64,000 nucleotides of DNA from positions 7,933,275 through 7,997,274 of the forward strand of contig NC_045432.1 of NCBI RefSeq assembly GCF_902635505.1, given 5' to 3'. Position numbers and translations under genes: made by a program. This stretch comes from Sarcophilus harrisii. Its lineage: Eukaryota; Chordata; Mammalia; Dasyuromorphia; Dasyuridae. This document shows positions 57,786 to 64,000 of the stretch, one piece after another; the first letter of the stretch is position 1, and each line of letters starts with the position of its first letter. Under the pieces are notes generated by a model, which was not told the DNA's origin, searched no databases, and worked only from the letters and a program-made list of their open reading frames with translations.

Positions 57786-57983
57786 ATGTCACTGTCGCTC
57801 ACCAAGCGCGGTCTGGTGCTGCTGATGCGCACCGTCGGTTTCTTCATTGGCCTCGTCGGCTACGTGGCGCGAGCCTTCGACTCCCCCCGGTGCCCCCGCA
57901 ACTCCCGGATCGCTCAGCCCACAAGCGAACCCCTGCTGCTGCTTTCTGGGGTGCAGCTGGCCAGACTCATCCGCCGGAGGAAG
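57786..57983 (+). CDS. FAAH2: FAAH2 exon 1 (start codon, membrane anchor)
   Basis: Sixty-six codons run from ATG to the donor AAG|gtgagg. The start is in good context (ccgccATGt). Although the same frame stays open upstream to about 57468, family similarity begins here, so this ATG is chosen. Residues ~10-31 (LVLLMRTVGFFIGLVGYVAR) form a hydrophobic segment that fits the N-terminal membrane anchor of FAAH2. SEPLLLLSGVQLARLIRRRK then matches the human exon-1 end, where TEPLLLLSGMQLAKLIRQRK is recalled. The region between anchor and match is divergent and Arg/Pro-rich, as is usual for this end of the protein. Long antisense openings here reflect the high GC content only. Confidence 0.95.
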
Positions 57984-58108
57984 GTGAGGGGGCGAGGCAG
58001 TGGGAGAACCGGGGGAGGGGGAACAGGAGGGGGCGCAGCGCTCCTCGTGCGCTCGATCCCCCCGCGGCTCCGACCTTTGGGGGGCTGCGGCGTGAGGCTG
58101 GTCGCCGT

Positions 58109-58135
58109 GCCGCAAAGCGGTCTGGGAGTTGTAGT
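58109..58135 (-). promoter_or_regulatory. ZNF143/THAP11-type (SBS) motif
   Basis: On the minus strand the sequence reads ACTACAACTCCCAGA followed by an 11-base stretch ending TTTGCGG. This matches both the core and the 3' extension of the long SBS motif bound by ZNF143 and THAP11 in vertebrate CpG-island promoters. It lies in FAAH2 intron 1, about 125 bp past the exon 1 donor. The motif match is direct; occupancy is inferred. Confidence 0.65.
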
Positions 58136-58381
58136 TCCTGGTCCTCGGGCGAGCCGGCCCCTTAGATGCCCCGGGCCCACTCTGCGGGACCCCCTCCCCT
58201 CCCACTCTCACCTGGAGCCGAAGACTTCTTCCGCGTTCGAGTCTGCTCTTTAGGGGTGCTGTTCTTGGCTTCCTGGGCCCCGGCCCTCGGTCCTGCTCCT
58301 TCCCCTCCCCCTCCTCATTCAAGTCATCTCTTTCCCTGGCCTTTTTTCCTTTGAGAACATGTTTAACGACTCCTGACTTGG

Positions 58382-58600
58382 GTTTTTTATTTTTTTTAAT
58401 GGTATTTTATTGTTCCAAATACAAGCTAAGATAGTTTTCAACATTCCTCTTAGGAAAAGCTTGTGTTCCAAAATCTTCTGTCTCCTACTGCCCCCCCCCC
58501 CCCCCCACCCCACCCCGCACAGCAAGTAATCCAATATAGGATAAACCTGGGCGATTCTTTTAATCATATTTCCGTATTCATCATGCTGCCCAAGAAAGTG
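58382..58600 (-). mobile_element. L1 3' end in FAAH2 intron 1
   Basis: Reversed L1: 'attttattgttccaaatac', 'gatagttttcaacattcctc', 'cacagcaagtaatccaatat'. It contains a C16 run at 58491-58506 in place of the usual C-rich stretch of L1 3' UTRs. Confidence 0.8.
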
Positions 58601-58882
58601 GCCATAGCGTTGGCCTCGACCCTTCCTTTTCCTTAACAAAAGGGGAAACTGAGGCCTGCTGAGAAGCCAGAAGCTAGGGTTTCAAAATCTAAAAGCTTGG
58701 CTGCCCTCGACACCCGTCTCAGCCAGGCTCCCCCAGTGCAGCTAAAAATGTTAATGGGGAAGGAGAAGGTACACAATGTAATGGGTCTTGAACATGTAAG
58801 CCCAGGAGAGGCACCGGGTGCCAAGGGCGTCAGGAGGAAGTGTTCATGTCTCACTAAATAGTTAGCAAAGGTAGCCTTCAGA

Positions 58883-59210
58883 GTCAGCTAGGTGGCCCAG
58901 TGGTTGGAGCACCTGGTCCGGAGTCAGTCCGGCCTCGGCACTTGCCTACGTGACCCCAGGACTCCACCTGTTTGCCTTCATCCACTGTCACAGGAAATGC
59001 CGCACCATGCCAGTGTCTTTGCCCAGAATGCCCCGTGGCCGACCCTAGAGTGGCACAAGTGAACAACAAAACATGGATTTAAAGATTTTCTTAAAGTCAT
59101 CGTCCCAAGAGCTGGAAGGGACCCCCTCCCCCCCAAACAACGACACCTCTCATTTCAGCAAATGGGAAAACCAAAGCCTAGGGACCTTGCATAAGATGCA
59201 GCCAGCAGGC
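58883..59210 (+). repeat. tRNA-derived SINE followed by MIR
   Basis: The SINE (58883-59075) has 'gtcagctaggtggcccagtgg' (split) and tail 'aagtgaacaacaaaaca'. The MIR (about 59085-59205) has 'gagctggaagggaccccc' and 'aaatgggaaaaccaaagcc'. Confidence 0.7.
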
Positions 59211-61879
59211 TCAGGACCCCTCTCCTTTCTCTGTGATCACCACTGCACTCTTGGAGCACCCAGCTCCATCCTGAGGATGTGGGTTGAGTCCAATGTCATT
59301 TCCATGTCCCAAGGAAACCAGAAAAGGGCTGTGAAAGGAGAGCAGGAGGATGATGACTGACTTGCTAATTATCAAAGCCTGGTTCCCCTCTGGGAAATCT
59401 CTACATCAGCTCCTCCTTGGGGCTCAGGTCAGCCGTGGGCTTGTCTGGTGTGTGCCAAGGGGGGAAGGGGCAGGAGCGTCCCTTTCTGTTCTCCAGTGAG
59501 GTGGGCTGGGATCACAATGGTTCTTCTCGGTAGTCTGGGCTAGAAAAAAGAAGTAGGATGCAACTGCGGTTTCCAGTCAGTTCTGGAAGGAAACAAAACA
59601 AAGCCCACATAGACTGGGTCTCTTCCTTCTAATGGAGCAAGTGAAATAAGCTGAGAAGGCTCAGCAAAGGCAGTCGATCCGGGAGACTTCCTTGAGGGCC
59701 TTCTCCAGTTCTGTTCCCAGGGCCTGAAAGCGCACCTTGCTCTGGGCAGACACCTAAGTCATTACTTAGGGGAATTCACCAGAGTGCCAGGAATGGGGTC
59801 TTGAGGCCCCTGAGATGCTGCCGCTGCTGGGAGCTGTCCAGTTTCCTGGCTTCTCCGCATTTTATTGACAAGCTAATTTCCCCAGTTTCCTCCTCTTCCA
59901 GATAAGGAGATTAGAGCACCCTGTTCCTAAGCTCCTTTTCAACTCTGAGTCCCTGACCCAGCTCAACCCTCTGTTACTTCATTTTTGGAACTTCTGGGGA
60001 GCACGATCTTCCTGTTCAAATCCTTCAAATAACCCCCCTCCCCCTCCTTGTTTCGACATTAACGGTACAGCTTGTAGCCATTTTGTCCTGATTCACTTTC
60101 TAATCATCAGCATCATGGCCCTATCAAAAGGGACACCCTTGAAGCTCCGGGTGAAGTAAGCCAGAAGCAACAGGGGGAGGTGCGACTTGGAGCCAGTTTG
60201 GTGGAGGTGGCTGCTGCTGCTGCCCAGTCTGGGTAACGTCTGGTGGGTTCCATCACTAAGGGCAGTTCCTCCTAAACTTGGGGGTCTTTGTGTTTTCCTG
60301 CCTTTGGCCACAGAGGCCGGCATCTGTGTTACTTGTATGACACAGAAGGATTCACTCTTATTATGACAAGAACCTGCAGCTTTCTGCTCATTGAGCACAC
60401 CCTGAAGTGGGTGGCTCCTCACCTTTGGGGGTGTCCTGGGCCCCTTTGGTTGTCAGTCTGATGAAACGTAGGGACCTTCCTCAGAATCACATTTTTAAAT
60501 ACATAAAATACCAACTGAAGTCTAGTTACCAAAATTTAAAAGATCAAAAAGCTCACAGGGCCTGGGTGAAAACCCCTGATGGAAAAATAAGCAATGATGG
60601 AGATTAGTGAAGTTTGGAGACCATGGATGACTTTATGACAATCACTGACCCTAGAGTTGACCCTTTCCCCAAATATCCTCAATTTCAGTAACAAGAAAAT
60701 CATGATCCACAAATCTTGCATAAGATCACATAAGAGTGGTCACAGTTCCTTTCCTCTCTCTGTGTGCCAGTTACTCTGTGTTCCATTCTTCTCCCACCCC
60801 CCTCTCCTGTGTAAGGACTTAAAAGAATACATATCTTCTGAGAGAAAGCAGGTACAGCTTTCCTTGTCAGAGAGCTTCAGTGGGAAGCTTCACATCCATC
60901 TGGTGCCGTAGAGAATGTCTAAAGACCATTTTGCTTTCAGGGACTTTCGGGCAACATCAGATCCCTTCGCCCTCCACTGGCTCTTTCCCCTCTGGAGTAC
61001 TTGAGATCCAAGTTCTCTTCCTCCTTCTCTGAATGGTAATCTTTTTCTCTCCATCACCCAAACACAAAATTCCTCGAAGTTCAGTCTCCTCCTCCTTTTA
61101 TTCTCTCCATCTTTTCATTCTTTTAGTATTTCTCAAGGCCCTACTGTGCGGCCAATTCCTAGCGGAATTGTGCTGACCATAACTTCCTGGCGCCACCGGT
61201 GGGGTGGGAGAGATGCTGGAGTTGGGCATGTGGGGGTCTAGGAGGAGAGTGGAGAGCCTCCACTGGGGGAGTGATTGTGAGCAGCTCCCTGAGCCTCAGG
61301 GGTGGCCACTTTCCTGGTGACTCACAGAGGGGCATCCGCTGGAATTCCATTCTCAAGTAAGATGACTCGATTTACTTTGTTGTCCGCTTCTTGTCCCTCT
61401 CAGCAGAAGCTGTTGACCAGCTTTCTGACTGCTTTCCCTGCCTCCCCATCTCTACCCTCTCTACTCCATCCTACACTACTACAGTGCAAATCTTCAATCC
61501 CCTCAAATGCTGACCAACTACCAGCTCTGCGGCAGGCAAGTCAGCCTAGCCGAGCCACAAAGGGCTAGCGGGAGGCAGTGCACACTGGGCAGTTTACTAC
61601 CCGCACCACCTCTGTCCTCAAGTCCCAAAGGCAGCATCCCAACCTGCTGGGAAGATCCGTGCTCCCCACTTGCCCTGCTTCCTAGCTCAGCCTCTGAAGC
61701 CATCATCCAAGGAATCACTTTCTGTCCATTTCAGACCTGGCCTTGGATCATGTGACTCTCCATTGCATATGAATGTGGCTCCATCAGTGGAAATAACATT
61801 TAAGATGATTGGTGACCATTTGCTCTTTCTACCCCAAGAACCACCAGGCCTTTCCAACCTGCAGCTGAAACCTGCTGCA
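59211..61879. other. FAAH2 intron 1 interior, little recognised
   Basis: About 2.7 kb of mixed, moderately GC-rich intronic DNA. Short openings on both strands show no family resemblance. No repeat could be assigned with confidence. Confidence 0.4.
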
Positions 61880-62260
61880 CATGCCATCTTTTCCATTAGA
61901 ATGTGAGCTCCTTGAGAACAGGGAACTGTCTATTTTGGGGGTTTTAAAAATTGGTCTTCCCCGGGTAGGTTTTCCCTTCATTTTTGCCACCTTACAAGTG
62001 GCTTCCTCTACCTGCAGTGAACTTTCTTCCCATCTCGGTTGATCTCCTTTCTACATTATGATACCAACAGTCTACTCTATATGATGGTGATTTGGGTCCT
62101 ATTTCTCTACCCACTAGATGGGAAGTTGATTTAGAACAAGGGCTATGTCTTAATCCTTCTGGTATCCTTCCCTATGCCTCTTCTTCCTCACATACTGCCT
62201 TGTTCAAGGTAAGTGCACCAAAAATATTCATCAGTGCCATATTGATTCACTAATTAATTC
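61880..62260 (+). repeat. L2-type 3' ends (two)
   Basis: 'ttagaatgtgagctccttg' with 'agaacagggaactgtct', and 'cactagatgggaagttg' with 'acaagggctatgtctta', are the characteristic L2 3' motif, seen twice. Confidence 0.55.
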
Positions 62261-62424
62261 AAATAAATTCATTAATGGAAAATTAATTCATTTACATAAT
62301 ATTCATTACTTGAATATTAATTCATTAAGTAATTGAAATAATATTCATCAACGGCATCATTGAAGTCTTTGCAAATGTGCATTGCTACTTGCTTCTTAAT
62401 GTGGACTTTTTTTAAATTTTGCAG

Positions 62425-62507
62425 GTGAAGTGTATAGATGTCATTAACACATATATTACCCGAATAAAGGAAGTGAACCCCATGATCAATGCCATCGTCA
62501 AGGATCG
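62425..62507 (+). CDS. FAAH2: FAAH2 exon 2
   Basis: The acceptor is tttaaattttgcag and the donor is CG|gtgagt, close to consensus. The 83-bp exon encodes VKCIDVINTYITRIKEVNPMI, then NAIVKD and two bases of an Arg codon. This is the start of the amidase-signature fold. By recall it is very close to human FAAH2, differing at only a few residues. It joins exon 1 in phase 0 and exon 3 in phase 2. It is shorter than most automated open-frame cut-offs and would be missed without homology. Confidence 0.95.
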
Positions 62508-63183
62508 GTGAGTCAGAGTCCACGACCGGCTTTTGTAGTTATTCATCAGCAGGCAAGAATTTACTGCCAGTGAGAGGGAATTGCAGCTTTTTCCAATGTT
62601 TGTCGTCCCTTTTAGTGACAATGATTGGGAAACAACATTTTCCACCTCCGTGTCTCTTGGGGATGGTACCCGTGGGGTTCTAGGTGCTTTAGTTTCATCG
62701 TTCATGGTGGCTCCCTCTTGATTGATTGTCTTCAGCAACATTTGATGGCATAGCTAACGGCTCGAAAAATGCCATGGCAAGCAGGAGGCAGGAGGCAGGA
62801 GGCAAGCCTACCGGGAGGGAACACAGCTTGCCCACCTTGGACTCCTTTCCACTAAATAACCCTGATATTAGCAAACCTTCTTTGGCCTGTCTTTCTGTGA
62901 CTCCTAAGTTGCAGGTGACCTCAGAGATACTTTCATGATTAAAAATCCAATTGCTTTTCATCAGAGTAGAGTATTTCCACTCCTTGACTGAAGACGTATA
63001 CCAAGATACTGAAAAACCCTGATTGCCAGCATTTGAGATGGACCCTTTGTGCTACCAGTGAAGTAATGGCTTCCTTGAGGTAGCAGTCTACTTCAGATCC
63101 TCACAATAAATGTCCTTTTGCCTATGACTTTCCCTATTTTTATGCTTTTCTCTTAAATAAGAGTTTTTGTTCTTCCTCCTTAG
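62508..63183 (+). other. FAAH2: FAAH2 intron 2
   Basis: A 676-bp intron with donor gtgagt and acceptor cctccttag. A short GGCAGGAGG tandem lies at about 62782-62801. Nothing else was recognised. Confidence 0.7.
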
Positions 63184-63320
63184 ATTTGAAGCAGCTCAGC
63201 AAGAAGCTTTGGATGTAGATAGAAGGCTGTTGGAGGAACAAGAAGATGAAGCAACACTGGAAAAAAAATGTCCCTTCTTGGGGGTGCCTTTGACTGTCAA
63301 GGAAGCTTTTGAATTGCATG
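63184..63320 (+). CDS. FAAH2: FAAH2 exon 3 with catalytic lysine
   Basis: The acceptor is ttcttcctccttag. The first base completes the Arg codon. The translation is FEAAQQEALDVDRRLLEEQE, then DEATLEKKCPFLGVPLTVKEAF and ELH. The Lys in TVKEAF (residue 133 here, codon 63299-63301) aligns with the catalytic Lys131 of the human Ser-Ser-Lys triad. The donor at 63321 is gtagct, a weak match to consensus, and a CT microsatellite starts about 10 bases later. The exon ends in phase 1 with the first base of a Gly codon. The next exon is outside the window. Confidence 0.93.
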
Positions 63321-63326
63321 GTAGCT

Positions 63327-63432
63327 TTTCTCTCTCTCTCTCTCTCTGTGTTTCATTGTCTCTCTCCATCTCTCCTTGCCTCCCTTCCCCCCTGTCTCTC
63401 TGTCTCTCTCTGTCTGTGTTTCTCTCTTTCTT
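63327..63432. repeat. CT-rich microsatellite after FAAH2 exon 3
   Basis: (TC)n with interruptions, starting about 7-10 bp past the exon 3 donor, on the coding strand. Confidence 0.93.
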
Positions 63433-63572
63433 TTTGCTGAGACAATTGGGGTTCAGTGACTCGCACGGTGTCACACAGCTGGGAAGGACTCAGTTGCTGA
63501 GGCTGGGTTTAAAGTTAGGTTCTCCTGACTCCAAGTCCAGTGGCTGATCCACTGCTCCATCTAGTTGCCTTA
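63433..63572 (-). repeat. tRNA-derived SINE (WSINE-type)
   Basis: Reversed: 'tttttgctgagacaattggg', 'gtgtcacacagctggga', 'gttctcctgactccaagtc', 'cactgctccatctagttgcc'. The CT tract lies between its tail side and FAAH2 exon 3. Confidence 0.85.
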
Positions 63573-64000
63573 TCCTTTATTTCTCTCAAGGGGTATTGGG
63601 ACTGACTTGAGAGGTGATATCTATTTCCCTGGGCCTCCAGCAGAAAGGATAGACCTTTGTCCAGTGCCTACTATGTGCCAGGCATTACGACTTGGTAAAT
63701 GGCATACAAGGCAATTTAGGTGGGTGGGGCCTAGAAATGGAGGAATCAGGGCAGGCCTCCTCTAGGAGTCAGCTCTGTAGGGAAGCCAGACTGAGGGGGT
63801 GTATACTATGCCTCCAATGCACTAACATGCCCAAGGAAGAGGAAAGTTCAGAGTTGCCCATTCACTTAATGGCCTGGGTTCCATTAGACGTCTTAGTTTA
63901 TTTATTTATGTTTAGTCAGGCTGTTCTGTTTTCTTTTAGGGCTCTGGGCATGTGGGCCAACTGGGATCTTTCGCTCAACATAAATCTTTCTGTTGTGTCA

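Larger units (their letters stand above)
57395..58310. promoter_or_regulatory. FAAH2: CpG island spanning FAAH2 promoter and exon 1
   Basis: CpG dinucleotides are abundant here and rare in the rest of the window, and G+C is strikingly high. The island covers about 400 bp upstream of the FAAH2 start, all of exon 1 and the start of intron 1. A GC-box core (gggcgg) is at 57540-57545. No TATA box was seen at a sensible distance, as expected for a broad CpG-island promoter. It ends just before an L1 fragment at about 58382. The transcription start itself cannot be placed from sequence. Confidence 0.85.
57786..63320 (+). other. FAAH2: FAAH2 locus, 5' part (three coding exons, gene span)
   Basis: This span holds the first three coding exons of fatty acid amide hydrolase 2, an amidase-signature serine hydrolase. 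It cleaves fatty-acid primary amides and N-acylethanolamines such as oleamide and anandamide, and is anchored by an N-terminal membrane segment. Exons are 57786-57983, 62425-62507 and 63184-63320, with introns of 4441 and 676 bp. The 139 full codons present correspond to about the first quarter of the 532-residue human protein. The remaining exons, with both catalytic serines, lie beyond the right edge. The reading frame is unbroken, the splice phases match, and the promoter is a CpG island. The gene lies downstream of TMLHE in the same orientation. Confidence 0.94.

Noticed and set aside
57527-58322. Long antisense openings (106, 177 and 88 codons) over FAAH2 exon 1
   Set aside because: High GC content depletes stop codons on both strands. 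The compositions are Arg/Pro/Gly-rich and show no family features.
1-64000. CRISPR array, operon or prokaryotic mobile element
   Set aside because: No regular spaced repeats or tightly packed genes were found. The split genes and LINE/SINE content are vertebrate.

Overview
This is intergenic and intronic DNA from a vertebrate, almost certainly a marsupial X chromosome. Two protein-coding genes can be recognised, both on the + strand, both split by GT-AG introns and both cut by the window edges. The first is the 3' part of TMLHE (five coding exons, 4404-15733), which encodes the mitochondrial trimethyllysine dioxygenase that starts carnitine synthesis. The second is the 5' part of FAAH2 (three coding exons, 57786-63320), a membrane-anchored serine hydrolase that degrades fatty-acid amides, with a CpG-island promoter at about 57.4-58.3 kb. 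Both genes are X-linked in human but lie on opposite arms (Xq28 and Xp11.21). Here they are head to tail, about 42 kb apart.

The marsupial call rests on the repeats: tRNA-derived SINEs that begin with a gggcagctaggtgg-type head and end in a caaca-rich tail, marsupial-type L1 3' ends in both orientations, half-L1 (HAL1-like) elements, and heavy MIR, L2 and CR1/L3 content. The species cannot be fixed from the sequence alone.

Layout: 1-4403 is TMLHE intron, with an L1 scrap, a BovB-type RTE fragment inside an older repeat, and an L2 split by two SINEs. 4404-16050 is the TMLHE 3' half, whose introns carry an LTR fossil, CR1, L1, a hAT remnant and a near-perfect short hairpin. 16-25 kb holds MIR copies, L1 fragments, a reversed HAL1-like element and an old non-L1 LINE. 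25.4-29.1 kb is a processed pseudogene of SMAD4 with much of its 3' UTR, itself split by an L1. 29.5-57 kb is almost entirely layered LINEs and SINEs, including a three-deep nest with visible target-site duplications (31.2-35.5 kb), plus a 66-bp-arm palindrome at 54.5 kb. 57.4-64 kb is the FAAH2 promoter and first three exons.

The two intact genes are not known to act in one pathway; their proximity is a matter of chromosome history. No tRNA, rRNA, CRISPR array or prokaryote-type operon was seen. Exon boundaries were set by matching recalled human protein sequences and checking splice-site dinucleotides and codon phase. Repeat limits are by eye and are approximate.
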